This document shows, one piece after another, positions 1-9,693 of a DNA stretch of 64,000 nucleotides (position 1 is the stretch's first letter; every line of letters starts with the position of its first letter). The notes under the pieces are model-generated. The model ran no database searches and had not been told where the DNA came from. It worked only from the letters and a program-made list of their open reading frames with translations. The translations under genes and the position numbers were made by a program. The stretch is from Epiperipatus broadwayi. Its lineage: Eukaryota > Onychophora > Udeonychophora > Euonychophora > Peripatidae. The stretch lies in assembly GCA_028023455.1 (NCBI GenBank), contig JAQFVV010006341.1, positions 3,038,001 to 3,102,000 of the forward strand, given 5' to 3'.

Positions 1-1560
1 GGCAAGAAAAGAAAAATTCCAAGATGAAAAGCGAATATATCTAAGGAGATGGGAATCCGACTATTTAATTACAAGATTACAATTCTATGTCTTATTTGCA
101 TGCAAGTTTTGTCAGTGTCTAAAGAAATATAATATGAAATGACATTAAATTTGAGATATATATATAGGAGAATCATCATGATTTCAGATTATACGAAGAA
201 ATTGATGCACCAAACAAGTTTTTTTTTTTTTGCCACAAATAAACCCTGCATAAAGTTCTAGCCTTGCTGCTTTGTGGAAAATAGCATTAGAGTTAGCAAA
301 TGCTAAAAAAAACCCAATAATATAATAGTGAAGAAATGTGCAATTGAAATGGCAAACAATTCAGTATATATAAATTATCTGAAAAGTAACAGTTGCATTA
401 TTTCATCAGATTGTCATTAGATATCTAGATCATATAGATCAATATATTTCAGAAAAATTGACTGATTCAGTAGTAAAAGGTGATACTTTTCATTGTATCC
501 AGATGAAAATACTGATCAAGCAGATATAAGTCAATTTTTAATTTTTGTTCGAATTATTCTTAAAGATTATTATTATTAAGGAAGAAACTTCATTATATCT
601 TCACATATAACTATTAATGGTATTGATATTTTTAAAACAGTTCAAAACTGCATTATGAATCATAGGGGATTTGATCTATGTTTCTGCATTATAAGAAACA
701 GGACTAAAGCTATCACTTTTGAAACAGAATAATATTAACTGCCTGACAATTCACCAAGAAACACTCTGTGGGAAATCTTTGCATCGAATCAAACCATGAA
801 AATAGCTGTAAAAATAAACAATATATTACAAGGAGGTCTCTGACTCATTGAAAATTCTGCTACTTTTTGCCAAAATTGATGCTGCAGATGGGGATTTGCT
901 TCTCTATTCTGATATTCACTGGTTGGATGTTGGAAAATGTTTGGAATGTTTTTTTCTCATTCAGAAAGAAATATCCATATTTCTTAAAAATGATGTGAAG
1001 TCTGACACAACAGAACTTAAAAAACAAATGTAAGATCCCATATTTTTATTTATTTCTAACAGATATGATTGACCATTTGAATGAATTAAAATTGAAACTA
1101 CAATCTTACAATATTGCTATTTTATATGGATCATTTGAATGGCTTTAAAAGTAAATGAACTTTTTAAATCATCATTGGCTAATAACAACTTTACTTTTTT
1201 TCCAAATTGTATAAAACATTTTGAAAAAATGAAGAATTTTGAGGGGGCATTATTTACAGTTTATGTAAAATATATTGACGAAATCATTGACAATTTTGAA
1301 AATGCTTGACACGTTAACATTGAGAATACAAGATCTAATTTTCAGCTGGAATTATGTGATTTGCAACCAGATCCTTTTTATAGTAATAAAAGTGAAAAAG
1401 GAGGTTTTTTAAAATTATTACCAAAAGAGAGAAATCCTAAATTGAGGAACTTTGGACTATAGATATGCTCAATTCTTGGGAGTACATATCTTTGCAAAAA
1501 CACTATTTCATGTTGAAAGTGATTAAATCAAAGTATAGATGTTCATTAATAGAAAAATCT
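1..1560 (+). pseudogene. Decayed hAT transposase, BED-finger / FAM200-ZBED5-like
   Basis: Pieces of one transposase can be read in order on the + strand but in shifting frames, with many stops. Near 85-165 there is a BED-finger-like piece with CLIC followed by KEYNM. Near 495-575 a piece reads DENTDQADISQFLIFVRI, matching the 'ALDEST D..QL.IFIR' block of FAM200/GTF2IRD2-like proteins. At 848-1030 an open stretch has DAADGDLLLYSDIHWL and then LIQKEISIFL, matching the family's 'GDLLLHSEVRWLSRGK...F.ELR.EI..FL' block. At 1060-1100 it reads MIDHLNELKLKLQ, and at 1340-1500 FQLELCDLQ, LLPKERNPKLRNF and ILGSTYLC, the C-terminal dimerisation region. The order and spacing fit one full-length copy whose start may lie left of the window. 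No terminal repeats were seen. It cannot make a working protein. Family assignment is from recognised motifs, not a search. Confidence 0.85.
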
Positions 1561-2445
1561 CTTTCAATTTTATTGCAATAGGCAATTACAAACATTGAAA
1601 TTGATAGTTACTCTAGTAAATGAGACTGAACTACCACAGAGTTTTCGTTAAAATGAAATAATTATCATATCTTATCTATTGAGCACTATGACTTTATTTA
1701 TGAAATTTTAGTGTGTTTGCTAAACCTAACGAATGATAGGACTCTAAATAATTTACTTTCTATAGACTATGATTATTCTAGATGTGGTCCTTCGATAGAT
1801 CTTTTTTTATGCAATCCTTATATTACCTAAAGTTGAACAACCCTGATCGATTCAAACAGAATTATTAGTATTCATTACCATAATAACTATTATATATTTA
1901 GAAACTGATGTTAAATTTTGGCTTAAGTGATTTTATAATAATTGCTGTATTTGCTGCTAATTATAAATGTTAAAACTATTTAAATAATAACTGAACCCCC
2001 CTTTTGTGGTTAAACATTTGTTTTTATTAATGTTTATCAGTGCTTATACTCTGAATATAATTTTTTGCAACAATAAACTGAAACACATTTCTCCTATGAT
2101 ATTTAGGAATAATATTGGATCATATCCTAACTTATTTTTATCATTTATTTAAAGTTAAATCTAAAATAATTTCTAAGAACCTCCTAGAAAAGCTATGAGG
2201 AGTTGTGATGCATATTGTACTGGTGAATACTTTTTAGGGGAAAATACCATACTAAACTTTTGGATATTCAATTAAATATGAAAATATTATTGATGCATTC
2301 AAGTCTAAATTTTTGTAGATATCCATCAGATATCAGAAGAGAAGATATCTTGCAGAAAATATATAAAAAGCTTTTAAATAGATTAGATTTGTTAATAATA
2401 ATACTTTCAATACTTAAGACTTATTTCATATCAAGTTTCTTTTTT
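1561..2445. other. AT-rich stretch, no gene seen
   Basis: No exon, RNA gene or recognisable transposon domain was found on either strand. A 73-codon frame at 2260-2481 on the + strand has no family resemblance and runs into the next foldback element, so it is taken as chance. This interval was also read for the POLRMT exon that should precede the one at 3718, without success. Confidence 0.5.
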
Positions 2446-2880
2446 AGATGTGATATATTGGATTATTTCTGTCATCTATGAGTGAATGTTGAATGTGTAG
2501 AAATTTTAAACTTTATTTAAACTTTTCAAATACAAACAACTTGTTAGTAATATCACACAATTAAACAACACAGGTTAGTAATTACACAACAGAATAGCTC
2601 AGTTGGTTAGAGCATTTGCCTTAAATTTGATATTCAAGAATCTAAAGATGTGAGTTTGACTTCTATGCGAATACTGTCAATGTGCATATCAGGCTAACAA
2701 TACCTGAAGAAGAGTGGAGAATAATACTACTCTAAACATATAATTACTAACCTGTATTGTTTATTTGGGTATTATTACTAACAAGTTGTTCGTATTTGGA
2801 AAGTTTAAATAAAGTTTATAATTTTCTATACATTCAACATTCACCCGTAGATGATGGAAATAGTCCAACATATCACATCT
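2446..2880. repeat. Foldback element FB-A with long inverted arms around a tRNA-like head
   Basis: The left end (from AGATGTGATATATTGG at 2446) is the reverse complement of the right end (ending in CCAACATATCACATCT at 2880). The pairing runs inward through the segment containing ACTTTATTTAAACTTT and the AACAACTTGTTAGTAAT block, giving arms of about 130-150 bp. The centre holds one tRNA-like sequence. A second copy with the same arms lies at 9694-10261. No coding capacity is seen. The structure fits a non-autonomous foldback/MITE-type element that carries a SINE-like head inside, or a SINE duplicated head-to-head and later shortened. Confidence 0.8.
2591..2664 (+). other. tRNA-like SINE head with A box and B box-like motif
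   Basis: TAGCTCAGTTGG at 2595-2606 fits the RNA polymerase III A-box consensus exactly. GAGTTTGACTT about 45 bases downstream resembles a degraded B box (GGTTCGANTCC). The segment does not fold as a usable tRNA: the B box has lost its central CGA and there is no convincing acceptor stem. It is read as a tRNA-derived SINE promoter, not a tRNA gene. The same block recurs in both arms of the foldback copy at 9694-10261. Confidence 0.65.
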
Positions 2881-2919
2881 AATAATATATTACCACCACA
2901 AACCTTCAGACAAAGATCG

Positions 2920-3150
2920 TTTTTTTTTTGGGTGTTCAACCAAGAATCTACAAATGAAGAATTATGGCATAAAAAGTGGACTTCTTATGAGATTCCAAAC
3001 AAATTTCCAGATCCAACAGTAAGCCAGGTGGATTTAACATTGAATCTCATGAACCAATTTGGAATAACCCATGGCCATTGTACTCATCTGCTTAATAAAT
3101 GAAATTTAAGGGCCACTGATCTATGTAGATGTGAATAAATCAAAAGCTAC
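2920..3150 (+). pseudogene. C-terminal remnant of a non-LTR retrotransposon polyprotein
   Basis: A short + strand frame contains LTLNLMNQFGITHGHCTHLLNK, a stop, then NLRATDLCRCE in the same frame. This matches the region after the reverse transcriptase in many arthropod-type LINEs, which reads roughly 'LNR.RTG.GHC...L.KWGL...D.C.CG' and ends in a Cys/His zinc-binding patch. A Trp-to-stop change (TGG to TGA) interrupts the 'KWxL' motif. Only about 75 residues remain and no reverse transcriptase core lies upstream. It is a short dead fragment. Confidence 0.6.
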
Positions 3151-3717
3151 TAAATAATATCTGCTTATAACTGCATTGCCTAGTGGGAACCCTACAAAAT
3201 ATTTTGTTAATACTGTCTAAAAAAATTCTTATGCTATATAATAAATAACTTGCTTATTTTTATGAGTGTTCTTAGTTTATTTAACAATAATAAGGTTTCA
3301 TAGGAAAATTATTTGATATAAATAAATATTTTATTCCTTTATAATATGCTCAGTGATTTTTTCTTTATAAATATAAAATTTTATATATAAATGGTGACAT
3401 TGACATTGGTTTTGATACTAGTGCTATTAAATTATTAATCTATCATTTCATTGGGTCTTGATTTGTCATTTGGCACTGCTGTTCTGTCAACTGCAATGCT
3501 TGAAACTTACTGTTTATTGCTGCCACTGTTAATTTCATTAGTAGATATTGTTAGCAACTTACTATTCTACTGTTTCATTTGATCTTGATGTCAGCTAACA
3601 TGAAGACACTGCTTGTTTTATCTACAGAAATGTTAGTATCTTACTACTTTACATTTTATTTGTTTTGATACGTTAGATGATGTGGCACTCACCGCTGATT
3701 CTCTTTTTGTTATATAG
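3151..3717. other. Intron sequence upstream of the first recognised POLRMT exon
   Basis: No further POLRMT exon could be read here, and a working 3' splice site (TTTTTGTTATATAG) closes the stretch. Two loosely similar segments near 3545-3595 and 3630-3675 (GTTAG-AACTTACTA-TCT... and GTTAGTATCTTACTACTTT...) look like a diverged tandem repeat. Confidence 0.5.
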
Positions 3718-3782
3718 GATGCAGATGATGAAGATGAAATAGAATCTCCAGAGAATAACAAAGATAAACAAGAATTCCCGAA
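3718..3782 (+). CDS. POLRMT: POLRMT exon: acidic linker before the conserved NAF...HCLD block
   Basis: The exon opens after TTATATAG and closes before GTAAGT. It reads DADDEDEIESPENNKDKQEFPK, 21 codons plus two bases of the next. In POLRMT proteins the segment between the 'TP.G.P..QPY' motif and the '[14 protein letters not shown]' motif is a variable loop; here that loop carries a run of Asp/Glu. The gene makes the single-subunit, T7-phage-like RNA polymerase that transcribes mitochondrial DNA and makes replication primers. The exon is assigned by its splice phase, which joins exactly to the next exon, and not by similarity of its own residues. The preceding exon was not found in the window. 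Confidence 0.7.
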
Positions 3783-3859
3783 GTAAGTTATATTTTAATA
3801 TTTTAATCCCTGAATGTTTTTTCCAAATTTTTTTTCAACTCATTATGTCTTGATTTTAG

Positions 3860-3964
3860 AATAATGAAAGTGGATCATACTAAACAGCAAAATGCTTTCT
3901 CTACTAATTACATCCACTGCTTGGATGCTTGTCACATGATACTGACAGCATTACATTGTCTCAA
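3860..3964 (+). CDS. POLRMT: POLRMT exon: palm-domain NAF..NYIHCLD motif
   Basis: Bounded by GATTTTAG and GTAAGC. It encodes IMKVDHTKQQ, then NAFSTNYIHCLDACHMILTA, then LHCL. This is the strongly conserved 'K..[23 protein letters not shown]' block of mitochondrial RNA polymerases, which precedes the catalytic 'VHD' motif. Differences from the usual form are ST for PP after NAF and C for S before LD. The exon starts in phase with the acidic exon upstream (a split Lys codon) and ends in phase 2, matching the next exon. The frame is open throughout, so the gene shows no damage here. Confidence 0.92.
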
Positions 3965-4383
3965 GTAAGCCATATTGTTTCTTTTAGATGAATTTAATTT
4001 TTACTTTGAATTAAGTCTTTTTTTATTATTAACTTTGAATAATTTTTCACCGCAAATGTCAAATAGTGTCAGACAATATTTTATTATACTTTGGAAGTTG
4101 TAGATTTTTCCTGTTAGTGTGTAACAGTAGCACCACTTCGCCATATCTCTTATCCCAATCCATACTTTCAATATCCCACAGCTCAAAAATTTTTGAAACA
4201 AAATTGGAATTCATAAATTTGAATTTGTAAATTTTGAATATTATGAATTATCTCCTCATCTTATTCATTCGTTTATGTGATGGCTATTAAAATAAAAGGT
4301 TTATTTTATACTGTGACCCTGCTGAGAATTATTGAATAAAAATTTGTTTAAAGTGGCCCTCAAGTCTAAGATGACATTTTGCT

Positions 4384-4732
4384 AAGCATAATATAAGTTT
4401 ACACAGAGGCTAAATTCTCCATATAGTAGCACCACTCAGTGCAAGCCAGATTAATCAGTGAATGCAAGAAGGTCTGTGCATAAAATTCTGATTTAGTGCT
4501 TACTCATATAATATCGCAGACTAGTTTTTAGCTTGTGGCTTTCATCAGTGAGGAGCCTTGGATCTGAGAGCACTGCATCTAAATCTTAGGATCTAATGCA
4601 ATCCTCCATAAGCCACCTTTTATCTTGCTTTGAGTCCAAAACCTTCTTGCATTCATTGATTACTCTGACTTGCAGTGAGTGGTGCTACTGTATGGAGAGT
4701 TTAGCCTCTATGTAAACAGCTTGTGTAAGCAT
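4384..4732. repeat. Palindromic MITE T-1 in a POLRMT intron
   Basis: The ends are long inverted repeats: CTCCATATAGTAGCACCACT near 4418 on the left pairs with AGTGGTGCTACTGTATGGAG near 4678-4697 on the right. The pairing extends outward through GTTTACA.AGAGGCTAAA and inward through a segment around TAATCA.TGAATGCAAGAAGG. The roughly 175-bp centre contains GATCTGAGAGCACTGCATCT. Related copies are at 4918-5160 (centre inverted, one arm missing) and 18276-18427 (centre deleted). No coding capacity. Target duplication not resolved. Confidence 0.85.
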
Positions 4733-4917
4733 ATAGAGTGGTGATTATTTAATGTTTAGTGGTTTAATAACAACTCTGCCCATTAGGATTATGGTGACTG
4801 GTTATTAAAGAACCAAATACACCAAAAAGTATGATATTGAACTGAGTTTAGATCTATACGACTATACAAGCTAATGAGTTTGAATTGAAAAAAAAAGGTG
4901 GTTGCTGGATGGTAATA

Positions 4918-5160
4918 AGTTAAAAGGTGGCTGCTGGAGGGTTACATTAGATCCTAAAGTCTAGATTCAGTGCTCTCAGATCCAAGGCTCCTTACTGATG
5001 AAAGCCACAAGTTAGAAACTAGTCTAGGGATATTGGATAAATAGGCACTAAATAGGGACTTTATGCACAAACCTTGTATCCATTGATTATTCTGGCTTGC
5101 ACTGAGTGGTGCAACTGTATGGAGAGTTTAACTTTTGTGTAATCAGCTTGTGTAAGCATT
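4918..5160. repeat. Partial MITE T-2, centre in inverted orientation
   Basis: The segment 4918-5015 is the reverse complement of the centre of MITE T-1; for example it holds GTGCTCTCAGATCCAAGGCT and GATGAAAGCCACAAG. It continues into the right arm ending CTGTATGGAGAGTTTAACTT. The left arm is missing and is replaced by a GGTGG(C/T)TGCTGGA duplication at 4896-4940. It therefore looks like a truncated or rearranged copy next to T-1. Confidence 0.75.
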
Positions 5161-5344
5161 AAGAATGGTGATCGTGTGATGTTTGGTGGCATAATAGAAA
5201 TTGTGATGCAATTTATACAATAAAATGAAAATGATTGATGTATTAAGGAAAGACAAAAATGTCGAAAGACAAAGATTGTTAGATGTTCATAAGAATGAAT
5301 CAGTAATTTATGAAAATACAACGTGCATATGAAGGTGCATTCCC
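5161..5344. other. Intron sequence between MITE T-2 and the RTE fragment
   Basis: This short stretch begins with a 30-bp motif, TGGTGATC.TGTGATGTTTGGTGG, that recurs at about 4739, 12368 and 18460. It usually follows a MITE T right end. Nothing else is recognised. Confidence 0.5.
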
Positions 5345-6921
5345 TCACTGCTTATTCAATGTGTATTAATTATTCAAGTACCTCCTATATCTATTACATC
5401 TTCTGAATTGACCAGAATTTTAAATGAAGAAGTGAGACATGCAATTAAATGTATGAAGACAGGAAAGGCTCCAGGAAATGATGGAATTATAATTGATATA
5501 TTAAAAGAAGCAGGTGAAGAAATAGAAATTTTTTTAGCAAAGTTATATACCAAATGTCTAAATGATAAAGATATACCAGATGATTGGAAGAATGCAGTAA
5601 TAATATTAATATTTAAAAAAGGTGATAAAGAAGATATTAGAAATTATAGACCTATCAGCCTTTTATCAGTTTTATATAAAATTTTTACCAAGATAATTAC
5701 AATTCATCTATAAAGAACATTGGATTTCCACCAACCAAGAGAACAAGCTGGATTTAAAAATGGTTTTAGCATAGTAAATCATATCCAGGTATTGAGAAAA
5801 GTTATAGAAAGGACAAATGAATATGAGTTGCCATTATGTTTTGGATTTGTAGATTATGAAAAGGCATTTGATTCTATAAACATTTCTTCAGTGATTAAAG
5901 CATTGGATCATCAAGGTATAGATCCAAGGTATTGTCATATTTTAAAGAATATTTATAAAAATGCAACAGTAACAATTAGATTACATAATGATACTGGGAA
6001 AGTCAACATTGAGAAAGGTGTAAGACAAGGTGACTCCATATCTCCAAAACTTTTTACAGCAGTGCTGCAAGAAGTATTTTGTGGATTAAAATGGGAAACT
6101 AAAGGAGTGAAAGTAAATGGAGATTATTTAAGTCATTTAGATTTTGCAGATGATGTAGTTGTTTTTGCAAATAATGCTTTCAGAGCTGCAGGAAATGTTG
6201 CAGGAGTTATTAGATGAAAGTAGGAAAGTAGGACTAAAGATAAATGTTAAAAAGACTAAAGTAATGTTTAATCGATTTGCTCAAAATATGAAAATAAAAG
6301 ATTGATTATGATGAATTAGAAGAAGTTAAGAGTTACAAATACCTTGGTCAGATTATTAATACAGATGGAAACATAATGGAGGAAATTAATCATAGAATTA
6401 AACTTGGTTGGAGTGCTTTTGGTAGAAATAACTTGATACTAAAAGGAAATATGCCTATGTGTTTGAAAAGGAAGGTTTTTGACAAATGTGTTTTACCAGT
6501 TCTTACTTATGGATCTGAGACTTGAACACTTAATAGAAGAGCAATACAGAGACTTCAGACCACTCAAAGAAGTATGGAGTGATGTATGTTGGGAGTAACA
6601 AGAAGAGATCGAAAACGCAATGTATGGGTAAGAGAACAAACAGGTGTTACTGACCTCATTGAAAAAATTAAAAGATTGAAGTGGAATTGGGCTGGACATA
6701 TTTCTAGAAGAGATGATAATAGATGGACAATTGAAATGTTAAACTGGATTCCAAGAGATTGTAAAAGACCCAGAAAGAGACCACATGTGAGATGGATGGA
6801 TGAAATAAGAAAGTGTGCAGGGGTGTTGTGGAGAAGAGAAGCTAAAGATCGGAGAAGATGGATTAAACTTGGAGAGACCTTCATCCTGCAGTGGATTGAA
6901 AATGGTTGATGATGATAATTT
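5345..6921 (+). pseudogene. 5'-truncated RTE-type retrotransposon: reverse transcriptase and C-terminal domain
   Basis: Reverse transcriptase blocks appear in order. [16 protein letters not shown] is at 5441-5488, [12 protein letters not shown] then NYRPISLLS is near 5590-5670, and EQAGF is at 5741. FVDYEKAFDSI near 5846, GVRQGDSISPKLFT near 6019 and the catalytic FADDVVVF near 6138 follow. The thumb/C-terminal part follows with YLGQIINTDGN, VLPVLTYGSET, WAGHISRRDD and RPHVRWMDEI. This is the endonuclease-reverse transcriptase protein of RTE-clade LINEs. Damage: an in-frame TAA at 5711, a frameshift near 6175, another near 6300, and TGA codons where Trp (near 6523) and Arg (near 6579) are expected. 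It ends in a TGATGATGATAAT tail, typical of RTE 3' ends. The endonuclease half is absent here; a related one lies at 62937-64000. Confidence 0.9.
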
Positions 6922-7735
6922 TAAAATTAAAATTTTGTCATAAATATGAATTTATATATATAGTGTGTATATTATCTAGGGTTCACTGTTATCTATTGCA
7001 TTCTTATGAAATTTTGAAACCAAATGTTAGTGGATATTGGGATCATTCAATCAGCAAAACATTTACATCTATTTTTATACTATTAAATGAATCAGTTTAT
7101 TTGTTTCAATAACGGGGCTTGAATAGATATACTAAACTTAGCATGGTCTTTGATAGCACTCAACTTCATCACGCTAGCATGAGCCATTTTTGCAACCCTT
7201 CACTTACTCATGCAATGAGTTATCCATATTGTACTGCATCTTATCATACTTTATAATGATCTGTCCATGCAGCATTTAACCTCATCATGCTATAATGAAC
7301 CATAAGTAATAGAGTCTTATATGTTTTGGTGAGTACCATAGTATTAAATATCATTCCTTTAGTTCTAGAGGACTTACAAAGTTTGAATTATAATCTGATG
7401 ATAATTTAAACTATGGATCATGTAGAATAATTCTTTATTTATCTTTTCCCTTAAATGAATTATTGATAGCTATAATTACAGATGTTGTCAATTGTATTTA
7501 TATATTCTACACGAGCCTTTAGTCATAGTATGAAGATTATAATGCTTTTATTTATCTATTCAATTATTTTTGTTTAATTATATGTATAAAGTCTTGTTAC
7601 TCAATTTTTACCCACTTTCCAATTTCTGATCTATTAGTTGAAATTGCATTTATATGTCTTCCTGATGACAATAATTTTTTTAAGAGTATGCAAACAATTT
7701 TAATGAAAAATATAAATTTTTAATTTTATTTGGAT
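6922..7735. other. Intron sequence, no gene seen
   Basis: Nothing coding is recognised. The part from 7115 to 7330 has loosely repeated phrases (ACTTCATCACGCTAGCATGA..., AACCTCATCATGCTATAATGA...) that suggest a diverged internal repeat of unknown origin. Confidence 0.4.
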
Positions 7736-8400
7736 GAGATGTGGCTATTCCTTTATTGCAATCAGGAATTTCTCAGCCACTATGCCCAGAGAAACCTGTT
7801 ATCCCACCTACATTCCTACCTTAAGTTTTTCCATATTCTCTATCCTCCTTTATCCTATTTCCACAATGTCATCTTTGTTCACTCCATGGCTTTAATATCT
7901 AGATCTTCTTATCTTTTTCCAAACCCAGCATAAAGACCAAGAACCCACTTTCTGTATAATCATTTATATTTAGTCTCCCACAACTTCATTATTTGTATTT
8001 TTTTGGATGCTGTGCACTGTGACCTCCTTTTTCGGAGTCAGGAATCTCTCAGCCATTATGCCCAGAGAAACCTGTTAGCCACTTTACCTTCCCTTTCCAT
8101 TCCCCATCCTAAGTTTTTCCCATATTTGTCTCTATCCTGCTCCATTCCATTTCCACAATGCAATCTTTGTCAACTCCATGGCTTTTATATCTAAATCTCC
8201 CTTATCTTTTCCCAAACTCAACATAAAAACCAAGAACCCACTGTCTGTATAATAACTTTGTTTATATTTATTCTTCCATAACTTCATTATTTGTACCCTT
8301 TCTGCTTGTAGGCATTTACATTCAATTAACAGATGCCGAATATCTTCTCCTTACACAACTTGCAGACTAAATCACTCACATTTTTCCATGTGTGCATTTT
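7736..8400 (-). pseudogene. LINE 3'-end fragment on the - strand, tandemly duplicated
   Basis: Read on the - strand, 8400 to 8270 gives GEDIRHLLIECKCLQAERV, the Cys/His motif that closes many LINE polyproteins ('E...HLLLECP.Y...R'). It is followed by LWKNKY, then SLGKDKGDLDIKAMELTKIAL. A second copy of the downstream part lies about 276 bases away: CCCAGAGAAACCTGTTA occurs near 7785 and again near 8060, and ACTCCATGGCTTT near 7880 and 8173. So the 3' end is present about 1.9 times in direct tandem. The clade is not resolved (CR1/jockey-like by the zinc motif). Both units carry indels and stops. Confidence 0.65.
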
Positions 8401-8993
8401 CCCTTGTTGCTAAAGAATTTAGTATTCTTTATGATATGCCATCTAGTAGTATTAAATTGCATCTCAACTTTTTTCTTTCCTAATTTCTCAAATTATGTAA
8501 AACTCAAAAGTAAAAAATAAATTTTTAGCTTTCCCTGTATTCTTAATATTATGCAACCAGAAATAAGTGTGAACAAAGAATCATTTAGATAAATTTGCAA
8601 ATGATACCTTATTTTTGTGTCAATGATAATCTATTTGTCAGAACATCCACTTTTTTGTATCATTGCCAATCTCTTCTTCAAATATTCTTTTTTGATTTGA
8701 TGAATATTTTGCCATTAATACAAGAAAACGGGCATTATTTACAAGTTTATTTAAATGATTCTTTGCCATTTTTATTTTTGGTCACATAATAATACCAAGA
8801 ATACCATGAAAGCTAAAGAACATTTATTTTTTACTTCGTTAGTACATTTATGTGAATAATTTATTTATTTATTATGATTATCTTTTCTTTGAGAATATTT
8901 TTTCAGAAATCTAGTAAAATCATCCAATCAGTGCTAGTTTTATTTATTGATATGAAACAATACTATGTGTAAATTCTGATTTAATAGAGGAAT
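8401..8993. other. Intron sequence, no gene seen
   Basis: AT-rich sequence with no splice-bounded exon in the POLRMT phase and no recognisable transposon domain. Confidence 0.45.
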
Positions 8994-9205
8994 TTAATAA
9001 TGATTCCAACACAATTGAAATAAAACAACTATATAAAAATAAATCTGTTTTTAATTTTTGAACCAGTTTTCATCCTGTATTAGGGCCTTTTCAAAGTACA
9101 CTTTTCTAAAAAAAAAAAGTGTATTTTGAAAAGGTCTTAATATAGGGCAAAAAGATTTATTTTTATATAGTTGTTTTATTTCCATTGTGTTGGAATCATT
9201 ATTAA
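8994..9205. repeat. Near-perfect palindrome (MITE-like), about 212 bp
   Basis: The left arm TTAATAATGATTCCAACACA... pairs with the right arm ...TGTGTTGGAATCATTATTAA. The pairing continues through AAACAACTATATAAAAATAAATCT/AGATTTATTTTTATATAGTTGTTT and then through GGGCCTTTTCAAAGTACACTTTTC / AAAGTGTATTTTGAAAAGGTC, leaving only a short A-rich loop near 9110. Arms are roughly 100 bp. No protein is encoded. Only one copy was noticed in the window. Confidence 0.85.
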
Positions 9206-9693
9206 TTTTTTGAAAACAGCATTATGGACAAATTTATGTTTGACCATTGTTAATGATTAATGGAGGTATTTGAAATATAGAGTAACACATATAGATGTTT
9301 TGATTTGGTAATGGACTCTTTTTGATATAATCATGATTTTTATCTTTATGTAAGATGATTTTTAATGAATGCATCTGATGTACTTCAATAAAAAATATCA
9401 ATCTCTGATCAATTGGTCATTGTTTGAAATACTATTATTAAGGATGTGAAGTATAAATTATTGAATTAATCAAAATGCTTTGTAACAATCTGTCACCTGA
9501 TAAGATATCTGACCATATTTTCATATATATTTTTCTGGTTTATTAGTAGTAGGAAATTATAAAAATAATATATAAATTTCTTTAATTTTTTTTCTTCTAG
9601 GTAATCCATTTCAATGCTTCTACTTCATACAATTTATTGAAATCAATATTCTATAAATAGTATTTGCCTGAAGGTTTGTGATGCTGGTATATT
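9206..9693. other. Intron sequence, no gene seen
   Basis: No coding or structured feature recognised. A TTTTTTTTCTTCTAG stretch ends at 9600, but the bases after it do not read as a POLRMT exon. Confidence 0.45.

Noticed and set aside
2591-2664. Possible tRNA gene
   Set aside because: The A box is perfect, but the B box lacks the central CGA, the spacing is that of a SINE and no cloverleaf with a proper acceptor stem forms. It is also repeated within a foldback family.
1600-3717. Upstream POLRMT exons
   Set aside because: The expected TP-L-G-x-P and QPY motif was looked for and not found, so the preceding exon probably lies left of the window or is too diverged to read.
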